64,000 bases of DNA, from positions 21,505 to 85,504 of the forward strand of contig NZ_BCPY01000007.1 in NCBI RefSeq assembly GCF_001544195.1, in the 5' to 3' direction. Below the pieces are notes generated by a model that did not search any database, was not told the DNA's origin, and saw only the letters and a list, made by a program, of their open reading frames with translations. Shown one piece after another: positions 1-8,914 of this stretch (within the stretch, counting starts at the first letter, position 1; each line of letters begins with the position of its first letter). The translations under genes were made by a program, and so were the position numbers. Source of the stretch: Tetragenococcus solitarius NBRC 100494. Its GTDB lineage: Bacteria; Bacillota; Bacilli; Lactobacillales; Enterococcaceae.

Positions 1-1
1 T

Positions 2-1174
2 GCCAGTCACTTGCCTTATTATTATAACGGTGTAAAAATTTTTAGCCAAAATGGTGGGGCAGAAAAAGAAGATATCACTTATATTCTATCCCATACTGAA
101 AAAAAAGTAGGTCCTTCTGTGGGTAAGGTGATAGAAGCGGACTTGCTCTCGGTTTATGCAAAGGATCTTGTTGAAAAGATTCGTACAGCCAGTGAGAAAA
201 ATACTGAAATGCCCTTAGCTGGCTTTAAAATTATTGTGGATGCGGGAAATGGAGCAGGAGGCTTTTTTACTAAAAAAGTTCTCCAGCCTTTAGGAGCGGA
301 TACTTCCGGCTCACAATTTTTAGAACCTGATGGCAACTTTCCTAATCATATCCCTAATCCTGATAACAAAGAAGCTATGAAAAGTATCCAGACGGCAGTT
401 TTAGAAAATAAAGCTGATTTAGGTGTCATTTTTGATACGGATGTAGATCGTTCAGCTGTGGTAACAAAATCAGGCGATGTGTTGAACCGAAACAATTTGA
501 TTGCAGTACTTAGTCGTATTATTTTAACAGAACATCCGGGAACAAGTATTGTTACCAATTCTCCAACTTCCGGACATCTGAAAGAATTTATCGAAGCTTT
601 AGGTGGTAAACAAGTCCGTTATATTTCAGGTTATCGCAATGTGATTAATAAAGCATTGGAATTAAATCGCACAGGGGTAGATACACAACTAGCCATTGAA
701 ACTAGTGGACATGCTGCTTTTAAAGAAAATTATTTTCTAGATGACGGGGCGTATGTGATTGCTAAAATTTTAATGCTATTACCAAAATTACAAGCAGAAG
801 GCAAAACACTGGAATCGTTAATTACTGATTTAAAACAACCACTTGAAACACAAGAGGTTCGCTTTAAATTAGAAGCCGAAAATTATCGTACACTAGGCGA
901 AAAAGTGATTCGAGACATTGCCGCTATTGATATTTCTGGTTGGCAAGTCGATCCTGAAAATGAAGAAGGTATTCGCTTTTATTTAACTCAACCATACGGA
1001 CAAGGCTGGTTTTTACTTCGTATGAGTTTACATGAACCCTTACTTGTTTTACAGGTTGAAAATGATGAGAAAGGATATATTGTTCCTATATTAGAACAAA
1101 TTCATCAATTTTTATGCCAATATCCTGAGGTGAATCAAGAAAAATTACTACCGCTAATTGAAGAGCCATTGTAA
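2..1174 (+). CDS. Phosphoglucomutase/phosphomannomutase family protein, 5'-truncated by window edge
   Basis: Partial gene; its start lies before the window. The frame is open from base 2 and reads A-S-H-L-P-Y, the end of the (T)ASHLP catalytic loop in which the serine carries the phosphate in alpha-D-phosphohexomutases. The metal loop follows as DTDVDRS (near base 436), and the sugar-binding region ETSGHAAF near base 700. These enzymes interconvert hexose 1- and 6-phosphates in the cytoplasm for cell-wall and polysaccharide precursors. Substrate (glucose, mannose or a relative) cannot be decided from sequence. The TTG at base 11 is internal and not the true start. A terminator follows directly. 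Confidence 0.85.
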   Translation, partial: ASHLPYYYNGVKIFSQNGGAEKEDITYILSHTEKKVGPSVGKVIEADLLSVYAKDLVEKIRTASEKNTEMPLAGFKIIVDAGNGAGGFFTKKVLQPLGADTSGSQFLEPDGNFPNHIPNPDNKEAMKSIQTAVLENKADLGVIFDTDVDRSAVVTKSGDVLNRNNLIAVLSRIILTEHPGTSIVTNSPTSGHLKEFIEALGGKQVRYISGYRNVINKALELNRTGVDTQLAIETSGHAAFKENYFLDDGAYVIAKILMLLPKLQAEGKTLESLITDLKQPLETQEVRFKLEAENYRTLGEKVIRDIAAIDISGWQVDPENEEGIRFYLTQPYGQGWFLLRMSLHEPLLVLQVENDEKGYIVPILEQIHQFLCQYPEVNQEKLLPLIEEPL

Positions 1175-1192
1175 AAAACAAAGATAAATACG

Positions 1193-1240
1193 AAACTCCA
1201 AGTAAGGGAAGGAATGTCAAACTTTACTTGGAGTTTCTTT
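1193..1240 (+). terminator. Rho-independent terminator after phosphohexomutase
   Basis: A 13-bp stem (AAACTCCAAGTAA paired with TTACTTGGAGTTT) lies 18 bases after the stop codon and is followed by a T-rich run. Confidence 0.8.
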
Positions 1241-1273
1241 GTAAAAAAGTTTGGTTATTGAATTTTCCTTCGT

Positions 1274-1302
1274 TTGAAAATAAAAAGAAAAATCTATATA
1301 AT
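1274..1302 (+). promoter_or_regulatory. Sigma-A promoter of the amino-acid permease
   Basis: TTGAAA (1274-1279) and TATAAT (1297-1302) are separated by 17 bp. Transcription would begin near 1309, about 24 bases before the chosen start codon. Confidence 0.75.
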
Positions 1303-1332
1303 AGATAAGAATTGAAAAATGGAGGCAAAACA

Positions 1333-2715
1333 ATGGAAATTTTCCGGAAAAGATCGATAAAAAAAGATACGGTAAATACACTAAAACGAGAATTAAAATT
1401 AAAAGATCTGATTATGCTAGGAATTGGAGCCATCATTGGTACAGGGATTTTTGTTGTTACTGGACAAGCTTCAGCGAATTATGCAGGTCCTGCTTCCATA
1501 TTTTCCTTTATTATTGCTGCCTTAGTTGTCATTTTAAATGGTCTTTGTTTTGCAGAATTTGCCTCACGTGTGCCGGTTTCTGGTGGACCTTATAGCTATA
1601 TGTACATTGTCTTTGGTGAATTGACTGCCTGGATTGCCGGCTGGTTATTGATATGTGAATATATGTTAGCTGTTTCTTCTGTTGCTTCGGGCTGGTCAGG
1701 GTATTTTCAAGGCTTTTTGAGTAATTGGGGAATCCAGCTTCCGCAGGCTTTAACTGCAGGGTATAATCCTGAACAAGGAACCTACATTGATTTAATTGCT
1801 GCGCTAATAATGGTTTTAGTTACGTTATGGGTGACACAAGAAGCTAAAAAAGCATTACGCTTAAACAATGCTATGGTTTGGGTAAAGTTTGGCGTAATTG
1901 TTTTATTTGTGGCTGTCGGAGTGTTCTTTGTTCAACCAGACAACTGGCAACCTTATATGCCTTATGGAATACAAGGAGTCTTTAATGGGGCAGCTTTAGT
2001 GTTTTTTGCCTTTTTAGGCTTTGATTCCATCTCAATGGCAGCTGAAGAAGTGGAAAATCCACAAAGAGATGTTCCGCGCGGAATTATCGGTTCAATTTTA
2101 ATTGCCACTATTTTATATGTAGGTGTAACCTTAATATTAACGGGAATCGTGCCTTTTTCAAAATTAGGCGTAGCAGACCCGGTTGCATTTGCCATGCGTT
2201 ATATTAATCAAGATTTTATTGGCTCTGTAATTTCTGTTGGAACAATTTTAACCTTATTAACAGTCACGATTTCTATGCTGTATTCTTTAGCCAGACTTAT
2301 TTATTCCATTAGCAAAGACGGTTTATTGCCTAAATTTTTACGGCAGATTGATAGTAAGCGTCGTACTCCTAAAAATGCTACTTTTTTAGCAGGAGCGATT
2401 GGACTGTTCTTTGCTGCGGCTTTTCCATTAAATATTTTAGCGGAGTTAACCAATATTACAGCCCTTGCTTGTCTTGCCTTAATGGCATTAGGTGTGATTC
2501 GTTTACGTAAAATGTTGGGACAGCCAAAAAAAGACGAATTTAAAGTACCTTTTGTTCCTTTGCTGCCGATTGTTTCTGTTATTTCTTGTTTATTCTTAAT
2601 GTTACGTCTGGATAAGGTCACATGGATTGTCTTTATCATAGTTCTTCTTTTAGGGTTGTGTATCTATTTTGGATATGGCTATCAGCATAGTGATTTAAAT
2701 AAAAAAAAGAGCTGA
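1333..2715 (+). CDS. APC-superfamily amino-acid permease (cationic amino-acid transporter type)
   Basis: A 460-residue integral membrane protein with about 12 hydrophobic segments. The N-terminal GIGAIIGTGIFVVTG motif is the substrate-binding unwound helix 1 of the APC family, and GFDSISMAAEEVENP is the conserved helix 6-7 region. This points to import or exchange of amino acids; the CAT/YfnA-like subgroup is my best placement, with substrate unknown. The ATG at 1333 is chosen because GGAGG lies at 1321-1325; the upstream in-frame TTG at 1312 lacks a ribosome site and sits almost on the transcription start. The gene is monocistronic, between its own promoter and terminator. Confidence 0.9.
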   Translation: MEIFRKRSIKKDTVNTLKRELKLKDLIMLGIGAIIGTGIFVVTGQASANYAGPASIFSFIIAALVVILNGLCFAEFASRVPVSGGPYSYMYIVFGELTAWIAGWLLICEYMLAVSSVASGWSGYFQGFLSNWGIQLPQALTAGYNPEQGTYIDLIAALIMVLVTLWVTQEAKKALRLNNAMVWVKFGVIVLFVAVGVFFVQPDNWQPYMPYGIQGVFNGAALVFFAFLGFDSISMAAEEVENPQRDVPRGIIGSILIATILYVGVTLILTGIVPFSKLGVADPVAFAMRYINQDFIGSVISVGTILTLLTVTISMLYSLARLIYSISKDGLLPKFLRQIDSKRRTPKNATFLAGAIGLFFAAAFPLNILAELTNITALACLALMALGVIRLRKMLGQPKKDEFKVPFVPLLPIVSVISCLFLMLRLDKVTWIVFIIVLLLGLCIYFGYGYQHSDLNKKKS

Positions 2716-2775
2716 TATAAATTGCTTCTTGGGAGATTTTGTTCTTCTAAGAAGCAGTTTATCAGCTCTTTTTTA
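2702..2775. terminator. Bidirectional terminator between permease and telA
   Basis: A long interrupted hairpin: the outer arms AAAGAGCTGATA and TATCAGCTCTTT-like pair, and an inner TTGCTTCTT/AAGAAGCAG stem sits inside. A-rich and T-rich flanks allow termination of both convergent genes. It overlaps the last codons of both. Confidence 0.75.
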
Positions 2776-3972
2776 TTGACCTTTTTTGGTTGTTAATTCG
2801 ATTAACTTTTGTTTTAAATTTTCTTCCATCTCGCCAAGTTCTACTTCAGCATGACGCCGGTTTTCTTTTCCTTCTTTTTGGATACGCAGTGTTTCTTCAA
2901 TCGTTTCTACTAGATCGTTTTGGGTTTGTTGCAAGGTATCGATATCCACAATTCCACGCTCATTTTCTTTGGCGGTTTCAACAGCTGAAACTTTTAACAT
3001 TTCTGCATTTTTCTTTAGCAAGTCATTTGTTGTTTCAGACACTTGTCTTTGAGCAGTTACCGCATCTTTTTGACGTAATAATGTTAAGGCAATGACCACT
3101 TGGTTTTTCCATAAAGGAATAGCGGTATTAATCGATGATTGAATTTTTTCCGCTAATGCCTGATTTGTATTTTGAATCATCCGTATTTGTGGAGCTTGCT
3201 GTAAAGTGATTTCTCGAGTTAAACGTAAATCATGGGTTCGTTTATCTAAGCGGTCTAAAAATTGAGCGTAGTCATTAGCGATTTGAACATCCATTTGATC
3301 GCCAGTTTGACGAGCTTTTTCCATGCTTTCAGGAATTGTTTTTTGTTCTAATTCTTCCATTTTTAGCTCGCTAGCAGCAATATAGATATTTAAGGCGTCA
3401 AAATAATCCTTATTTTTTTGATAAAGTTGTTCAAGCATAGCATGGTCTTCTAAAAGACCTTCCTTTTCTTTATCTAATTTAGCAGCAACTTTATCTACTT
3501 GTGCACCAATTTTTTGATATTTGGCTGTAATTTCGTAGATCGATTGTTTGACTTTGCCAAACATCCGTTGGAAAATATTGCCTTCTCCCGCTCGAAGTTC
3601 ATCGGGGTTGGCTTCTTGCAATCGGTACATCAATTCATTAAGCGAATCTCCAATAGGACCAATATCAGAAGTTTGTACCTGGTTTAACATGGATTGAGAA
3701 AATTCACTCAGTTTTGTTTGCGCTTTGGTGCCATAACTTAGTACAGCTTGTTGATCGGTCGCGTCAATTTGATCAGCTAGTTGTTTAGCTTGTTGTTGTC
3801 TTTCATCAGACAATTTGTCAACTAATCGTGGGGCTTGTTCTTGGGTGTGTAATTCAGACAATTCTTTCTGCTGAGAATTTGTCAGCTGGTTTAAATCTGG
3901 TGTAAACGAATCATCCATTAAGTCTTCAAGTGTTTTATCAACAGATGTTGGTTGATCAGAGTGAGTAGCCAT
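2773..3972 (-). CDS. telA: TelA/YaaN family protein (toxic anion resistance domain)
   Basis: A 399-residue soluble, strongly helical protein covering the TelA (KlaA/YaaN) domain over nearly its whole length, with many heptad-like stretches (about residues 120-330). The family was named for tellurite resistance on plasmids. In Firmicutes it is a chromosomal gene of unclear biochemical role linked to envelope or lantibiotic/antibiotic tolerance. The start at 3972 (MATHSDQ) is chosen because GGAGG lies about 10 bases upstream; a longer reading adds 17 residues with no ribosome site. It follows xpaC by 74 bases on the same strand, the same gene pair as xpaC-yaaN of Bacillus subtilis, so cotranscription is likely. 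Confidence 0.85.
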   Translation of the reverse strand: MATHSDQPTSVDKTLEDLMDDSFTPDLNQLTNSQQKELSELHTQEQAPRLVDKLSDERQQQAKQLADQIDATDQQAVLSYGTKAQTKLSEFSQSMLNQVQTSDIGPIGDSLNELMYRLQEANPDELRAGEGNIFQRMFGKVKQSIYEITAKYQKIGAQVDKVAAKLDKEKEGLLEDHAMLEQLYQKNKDYFDALNIYIAASELKMEELEQKTIPESMEKARQTGDQMDVQIANDYAQFLDRLDKRTHDLRLTREITLQQAPQIRMIQNTNQALAEKIQSSINTAIPLWKNQVVIALTLLRQKDAVTAQRQVSETTNDLLKKNAEMLKVSAVETAKENERGIVDIDTLQQTQNDLVETIEETLRIQKEGKENRRHAEVELGEMEENLKQKLIELTTKKGQ

Positions 3973-4046
3973 AATAATTATTCCTCCTTCAATGGACTGA
4001 AAATTAGAAGAAGATAAAAGCATAGCTTTTATCTAGCTTCGTGTTC

Positions 4047-4706
4047 TTAATAATTTCCATTTTGTTTTAAACTTTGTTTAGCAATAGATATTTCTACGTC
4101 TAAATCATCCAAATCATCTGCTACGAATTTTTGGTAGTCGATTGCGATTAGAGCAGCCATTTGATCGATAATTTGAATACTTTCTTCGATTTTTTCGTAG
4201 GTATCTCGATTTTTAATTTCATGTTCATTAATTTCAACAAATTTATCAGTTAAATCCACTAAATTTGGTAAATGAGTGTATAAAAAGTGGTTTGCTTCAG
4301 GCATTCGCTTAGGAGAAGCGACGATTTCTTTAAACAAAGCTTTGGCAGCTTTGATTGTGTCGTGGCGTAGGTCGACCGCTCTTAATTTCCCACTTTGGTT
4401 CATTGTGGCTTGTAGATGGATAATTTGCTTTTTTGTTTGATTCATTGTTTGCCGAAACATGTCAATCTCACTATCGGACATACCAGCGTTGACATAACTT
4501 TGCTCCCGTTTTTTTGACAATGCTGGTAATTCACTTTTGTGAGCATTTTGCGGTTTTCCTTTTAAACCATAATAAATTAAGCATCCACCAGCAATAAAAA
4601 ACATCAATGGGAATAAATCGAATAAACCTTCTCCAGAAAAAATAATAAGCAGATAAACGGCTCCTAAAATGATGCCAGTCCATAATGCCCATTTTGAGTT
4701 TTTCAT
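4047..4706 (-). CDS. xpaC: XpaC-like membrane protein
   Basis: A 219-residue protein with two hydrophobic segments in residues 5-48 followed by a charged helical cytoplasmic part. It resembles the XpaC family (5-bromo-4-chloroindolyl phosphate hydrolysis protein), whose molecular role remains poorly known. The ATG is preceded by AGGAGG. It is the first gene of a two-gene unit with telA. The pairing, rather than the sequence alone, is the best support for the name. Confidence 0.8.
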   Translation of the reverse strand: MKNSKWALWTGIILGAVYLLIIFSGEGLFDLFPLMFFIAGGCLIYYGLKGKPQNAHKSELPALSKKREQSYVNAGMSDSEIDMFRQTMNQTKKQIIHLQATMNQSGKLRAVDLRHDTIKAAKALFKEIVASPKRMPEANHFLYTHLPNLVDLTDKFVEINEHEIKNRDTYEKIEESIQIIDQMAALIAIDYQKFVADDLDDLDVEISIAKQSLKQNGNY

Positions 4707-4895
4707 TTATTTAAAACCTCCTAAAATCCTTGTATATACACGCTTCTATCTTTTCTTTCTACTCTTTTATTCTAGCATGATATCGATAATAAAAGAATCC
4801 GACTTGCGGTGTATTTCTATAATTTAGAAAAAACATAACCTTTTTTTGTGTTAAAATATAAGAAATTGCGAAGATAAAAAAGAAAGTTTGGTGAA

Positions 4896-5468
4896 ATGAT
4901 GCTGAATTTTGAAGATTTTGAAGAAAAAACAATATCTCGAAAAGAGATATTTAATGGAAAAATTATTGATGTAGCATTAGATGATGTTAAGCTACCGAAT
5001 GGACAAACTTCTAAGCGAGAATTGGTGTTTCATGCAGGTGGAGTAGGTATTATCGCTATTACACCAGAAAATAAAATGGTATTTGTACGTCAGTTTAGAA
5101 AGCCTTTGGAAAAAGTCCTCTTAGAAATTCCAGCGGGTAAAATTGACCCAGGTGAAAATGATCATCCGGAAATAACAGGAAAAAGGGAACTAGAAGAAGA
5201 AACCGGCTATACATGTGATTTTATGACTCATATTGCTTCGATGTATTTATCGCCTGGCTTTTCAAACGAAATGATGCATATTTACCTTGCAAATGAGATA
5301 AAAAAAGCGGCACATCCTAAATCGCAAGATGAAGATGAGCTTATTGAGCTTTATGAATTAACGTTAGAAGAAGCCGAACAAGCGGTAAAAGATCAAACGA
5401 TTTGTGACGCTAAAACAGTTTATGCGATTACGTGGTGGAAATTGTTAGTCGCTCAAGGGAGTGTTTGA
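4896..5468 (+). CDS. nudF: ADP-ribose pyrophosphatase (Nudix hydrolase)
   Basis: A 190-residue Nudix enzyme expected to cleave ADP-ribose to AMP and ribose 5-phosphate. The Nudix box begins GKIDPGE and ends RELEEETGY, keeping the REx2EE metal-binding core. The linker between the glycine/glutamate part and RELEEE is nine residues instead of the usual seven. The downstream P-G-F-S-N-E region (LSPGFSNEMMHIY) is typical of the ADPRase subgroup. Two ATGs are possible (4896 or 4899) and no strong ribosome site separates them. Its stop lies one base before the next gene's start, so an operon through mtnN is likely. Confidence 0.88.
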   Translation: MMLNFEDFEEKTISRKEIFNGKIIDVALDDVKLPNGQTSKRELVFHAGGVGIIAITPENKMVFVRQFRKPLEKVLLEIPAGKIDPGENDHPEITGKRELEEETGYTCDFMTHIASMYLSPGFSNEMMHIYLANEIKKAAHPKSQDEDELIELYELTLEEAEQAVKDQTICDAKTVYAITWWKLLVAQGSV

Positions 5469-5469
5469 T

Positions 5470-5754
5470 ATGGCAAAAGGCCCACTTGTATCGCGCGCAC
5501 AGCTGCGTAAATATCGTGACGAAGAAGAAAAGAAACAACATCAGGAACAAAACCAAGCAGCTTCAGATTATCGGGAAAAAGAAAAACAAATCGATAATTA
5601 TTATCGTAAACAATTGAAAAAAAATAAACCCATTAATACAACACGTTCTAGTCGAAATCAACGGTCACGGCAAATGAACAGTTTTTTGATGAAGTGGATC
5701 GTTATTGTATTTTTATTACTAGTACTTGTGTTAATGATGGTTTTCTTTTTATAA
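5470..5754 (+). CDS. Small C-tail membrane protein of unknown function
   Basis: A 94-residue protein. The first about 70 residues are very hydrophilic and rich in K, E, Q and R, and a single hydrophobic segment (WIVIVFLLLVLVLMMVFFL) ends the chain, so it should be anchored with its N-terminus in the cytoplasm. The ATG at 5470 is chosen over GTG 5461 because AAGGGA lies at 5456-5461. It sits between nudF and mtnN, 1 base after the former and 24 bases before the latter, a position I associate with unnamed small proteins in Lactobacillales. No function is proposed. Confidence 0.75.
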   Translation: MAKGPLVSRAQLRKYRDEEEKKQHQEQNQAASDYREKEKQIDNYYRKQLKKNKPINTTRSSRNQRSRQMNSFLMKWIVIVFLLLVLVLMMVFFL

Positions 5755-5778
5755 ACTTAACAAAAAGGGAAGAAATAT

Positions 5779-6471
5779 ATGAAAATAGGAATTATTGGTG
5801 CGATGGCGCAAGAAGTAAAAGTTTTGACTGAGTCATTCAATGAAATAAAAAAATGGGAGAAAGCTGGGGCGATTTTTTATTCTGGCGAGATGGCCGGACA
5901 TGAAGTAATCGTTGTCCAATCAGGGATTGGCAAGGTATTAGCTTCACTGACAGCCAGCCTTTTGATTCAACAATATCAAGTAGATATTTTAATCAATACT
6001 GGATCAGCTGGTGGTATCGGAGAAGGCCTTTCAGTTGGCGATGTAGTAATTGCTGAAAAATTGGCTTATTATGATGTAGATGCTACGGGGTTTGGCTATC
6101 AATATGGTCAACTTCCTGGGGGAATGCCGTTGTATTATGAAGCTGATAGCACATTAGTTAAAAAAATAGCTGAAGCAGCTGAAAAGTCAGATCTTGCAAT
6201 TAAAAAAGGGCTCATTGTTACCGGCGACTCTTTTATTGATGATCAAGCAAAAATTAACGAAATTTTATCTCATTTTCCTAGGGCCTTATGTTGTGAAATG
6301 GAAGGCACAGCAATTGCGCAGACGGCTTATCAGTTCGATGTGCCTGTGGTTGTTATTCGAGCAATGAGTGATACTGCTGACCATGCTGCAACTCAAAGTT
6401 TTGATGAATTTATTGACCAAGCGGGTCAGCGTTCTGCCGAAATGGTTATGACATTTGTCCATTCCATTTAA
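5779..6471 (+). CDS. mtnN: 5'-methylthioadenosine/S-adenosylhomocysteine nucleosidase
   Basis: A 230-residue enzyme of the MTA/SAH nucleosidase family, the usual length. It removes adenine from methylthioadenosine and S-adenosylhomocysteine, recycling products of methylation and polyamine synthesis and supplying the precursor that LuxS would use for AI-2. The expected catalytic residues are present: Glu12 (AMAQE), Glu175 (CCEMEGTA) and Asp198 (MSDTADH). The INTGSAGG loop near residue 73 fits the nucleoside-phosphorylase fold. AAGGGAAG precedes the ATG. It is last in the nudF operon; no terminator directly follows, the next being at 6802-6840. Confidence 0.95.
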   Translation: MKIGIIGAMAQEVKVLTESFNEIKKWEKAGAIFYSGEMAGHEVIVVQSGIGKVLASLTASLLIQQYQVDILINTGSAGGIGEGLSVGDVVIAEKLAYYDVDATGFGYQYGQLPGGMPLYYEADSTLVKKIAEAAEKSDLAIKKGLIVTGDSFIDDQAKINEILSHFPRALCCEMEGTAIAQTAYQFDVPVVVIRAMSDTADHAATQSFDEFIDQAGQRSAEMVMTFVHSI

Positions 6472-6547
6472 AGAGCTAGACTAGACCCTATTGAATATCT
6501 GTTAAAAGGAGAAAACATCGGTCATTAGGGTTAAATTCATGCTTACT

Positions 6548-6771
6548 GGACATAAAAGTTTATTACTTATGTCCGACAATGACTAATAGGACAAAAATTC
6601 AGCTGAATAATGTCCGGTAACTAGAAATGAGCCATTATTTTTACGAATTTATGTCTAATTTCGGCAAAAACAAAAGGATTTTCTTGTAATTGTTTACTTA
6701 TCGGACAAAAGAAGTTGTTACTTATGTCCTTATCCTTGCTTACAGGACAAAAGTTCGGTTGAGTAATGTCT
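6548..6771. repeat. Four 27-bp dyad repeats (GGACA-N17-TGTCC) in two pairs
   Basis: The 377-bp gap between mtnN and pepO holds four copies of a 27-bp inverted repeat at 6548-6574, 6589-6615, 6703-6729 and 6745-6771. Each starts GGACA and ends TGTCC (TGTCT in the last). Inner bases are also partly palindromic (GGACATAA/TTATGTCC in copy 1; ATTCAGCTGAAT in copy 2). Copies 1-2 and 3-4 are spaced by 41 and 42 bp, so a two-dyad unit appears duplicated. No ORF or promoter is evident between them. They could be binding sites, RNA hairpins in the mtnN 3' UTR, or a small mobile repeat. Confidence 0.85.
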
Positions 6772-6801
6772 GATAATTAGAAAAAGGACAATAGTTTAAA
6801 T

Positions 6802-6840
6802 AAAAAACGAAGGCGGCAAATCTTGCTACCTTCGTTTTTT
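6802..6840. terminator. Bidirectional terminator between mtnN and pepO
   Basis: A 12-bp stem (AAAAAACGAAGG with CCTTCGTTTTTT) lies between two convergent genes, and its A and T runs serve both directions. Confidence 0.85.
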
Positions 6841-6848
6841 GTCAGATA

Positions 6849-8741
6849 TTACCAAATTTTAACACGATCTTCTGGTTTACGGTACATTTTGTCTGTAGGA
6901 TGAATATCAAAAACAGTGAAAAAATCATCTAAATTTTGAAGTTGAATATTCGCGCGAAGTTTTGCTGGTGCATGCACATCAATAGCTAAAAGTAACTGCT
7001 GATATTGTGATTTAGCTTTGGTCCGCCAAATTTTGGCCCAATTACAAAAGAAGGCTTCTAAATCTGTCTGTTTTTCATTTTTGGCTGCTTCTAAAGCACA
7101 ACTTAACCCACCAGCATCGGCAATATTTTCTGAAACTGTCAATTTTCCATTGACTGTTCCACCAGCAATTTCTAAGCCGTCGAATTCTTGAATCATTCCT
7201 TGCGCCAATTCCTCAAAGTGGGATAGATCATCTTTTGTCCACCAATTGTTTAAATTCCCATATTCATCGAACTTAGCGCCATTATTATCGAAAGCATGAG
7301 AAATTTCGTGAGCGATCACAGCTCCAATTCCACCATAATTCGCACTAGCTGATTGGTTAAGGCTATAAAACGGTGCTTGTAAGATCGCAGCAGGAAAGAC
7401 AATAATGTTTAAAGAACCATTGTAATAAGCATTGACAGTAGACGCTGCCATTTCCCATTCCTTACGATCTACTGGCTGCTTGAATTTTTTAAAGTGATCT
7501 TTTCGGGCAAGCTGAGTAAAACGACGAACATTCGCCACAAGAGATTCGTCTTTGTTGGTGATGAATTTTTCGTAAACAGCTGGAATTTTATCCGGATAAC
7601 CGACATTGATTCCTATTTTGTCCAATTTTACAATGGCTTTTTCTTTCGTTGCTTCACTGAGCCAGTCGTTTTGTTCCAGCCGTTTTTTATAAATTTTGAT
7701 CATGGAACGTACCATATGTTCAACATCTTGTTTGGCTTGTTCGCCAAAATATTTTTTTCCATAATAAAGACCTATCACTTGGTCGAATTGGCCTAAAGTT
7801 AAATGAAAGGCCGCTTTTTCTTGTGACGGTAATTCATCGATGCCAGATAGAGCACGGCGATATAAACTAGCTGTTTGACGAAAGTCTTCACTTAAATAAT
7901 TCGCATAACTAAAGACTGTTAGCGTCAGCATCCAGCTTTTTAATAAAGATAAATGTCCTTGTGTGACAAAAGTATTAAAGTGTTCAAAATATTCAGGTTC
8001 AGTAACGATGACTTGATCGACAGTTTTATCAAAGAGTTCATCGAAAGCAGCTGCAAAATCAATCTGATCGGAATAAGCAATAACTGTCTTTTTATCACGT
8101 GGATTATAGATTTTAGTATAATCTGCATTTTCTTCTGCATTACGCACATATGGGACTAAGCTTTTATCAAAGGCCAGCGCTTGTTCAGCAATCGTTTCAC
8201 TTTCTGATTGACTGTAGCCAGTTAATTTTAATAGTTTGACTGCCATTTCGAAAAAGACTTGCAATAATTGCTCGCCTTGCTGATTGTCTTTATCATAGTA
8301 GGTCTTGTCGGGTAAAATCAAAGAGGCTGGCGCTAGATATAAAGTATGTTCTTGGGTATTTTTCATGTCTGCGTCAACAAAAAATTCGAAAGGTAAAGCA
8401 AGACCTTCTTTAAGCCAATTACCTAGTTGTTGATTAAGATCATTAAAATCATTAATGGTATGAATACGTTTAAGTAAATCTTTGATTGGGGAGGCTTTTA
8501 GCGCATTTCTTTTGTCATAGTCATTGGCTAAACGATAAAAAGCTACAGCTTCTTTCATCTTCCCTTTTGCAAGGCGTTCTTCATTAGAAGACATTTCATT
8601 TAGTTCATTGATTAAAAGTTGTTCAATATCTTCTGCTAAATCTTGAAAACCTCCTGTTGCGGGCTTATCAGCTGGAATTTCTGCTGTTTTTAACCAATTC
8701 TCATTAATTGCTTCATAAAAGTCGTCTTTTAAGTTTGTCAT
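6849..8741 (-). CDS. pepO: M13-family neutral endopeptidase PepO
   Basis: A 630-residue zinc metallopeptidase of the neprilysin (M13) family. The zinc motif HEISH is at residues 478-482 and the third ligand Glu538 lies in ENIAD, four residues before the conserved aspartate. The N-Y substrate-binding segment is STVNAYYNG, and the extreme C-terminus is CxxW-like but reads RVKIW. PepO cleaves oligopeptides of about 5-35 residues; lactic acid bacteria use it on peptides delivered by Opp. No signal peptide is visible, so it is cytoplasmic. GGAGG precedes the ATG at 8741. It is a single-gene unit. Confidence 0.95.
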   Translation of the reverse strand: MTNLKDDFYEAINENWLKTAEIPADKPATGGFQDLAEDIEQLLINELNEMSSNEERLAKGKMKEAVAFYRLANDYDKRNALKASPIKDLLKRIHTINDFNDLNQQLGNWLKEGLALPFEFFVDADMKNTQEHTLYLAPASLILPDKTYYDKDNQQGEQLLQVFFEMAVKLLKLTGYSQSESETIAEQALAFDKSLVPYVRNAEENADYTKIYNPRDKKTVIAYSDQIDFAAAFDELFDKTVDQVIVTEPEYFEHFNTFVTQGHLSLLKSWMLTLTVFSYANYLSEDFRQTASLYRRALSGIDELPSQEKAAFHLTLGQFDQVIGLYYGKKYFGEQAKQDVEHMVRSMIKIYKKRLEQNDWLSEATKEKAIVKLDKIGINVGYPDKIPAVYEKFITNKDESLVANVRRFTQLARKDHFKKFKQPVDRKEWEMAASTVNAYYNGSLNIIVFPAAILQAPFYSLNQSASANYGGIGAVIAHEISHAFDNNGAKFDEYGNLNNWWTKDDLSHFEELAQGMIQEFDGLEIAGGTVNGKLTVSENIADAGGLSCALEAAKNEKQTDLEAFFCNWAKIWRTKAKSQYQQLLLAIDVHAPAKLRANIQLQNLDDFFTVFDIHPTDKMYRKPEDRVKIW

Positions 8742-8914
8742 TGTTCTCCTCCGTTTCTGCTACTAATTATGATACAAATAAAAAAGGGAAACAAGTCTCT
8801 TGTCTTTTGTTCATAAATGTAGTATTCCAAAATGAGCTTGACATATACCTAAAAGACAACTGAGAGAACTTTTTGTCTGTAAATATTGTATAATGATAGA
8901 AAAGGAAGATGCTT

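Noticed and set aside
1312..1332. TTG start for the permease at 1312
   Set aside because: It is only three bases from the predicted transcription start and lacks a ribosome site; ATG 1333 has GGAGG.
6548..6771. CRISPR-like array at the 27-bp repeats
   Set aside because: Only the outer five bases of each element are constant and the intervals are irregular.
8762..8770. ACTAATTAT match between the TldR guide region and the pepO promoter
   Set aside because: A nine-base A/T-rich match is expected by chance in 64 kb on two strands, and no plausible flanking motif was found.
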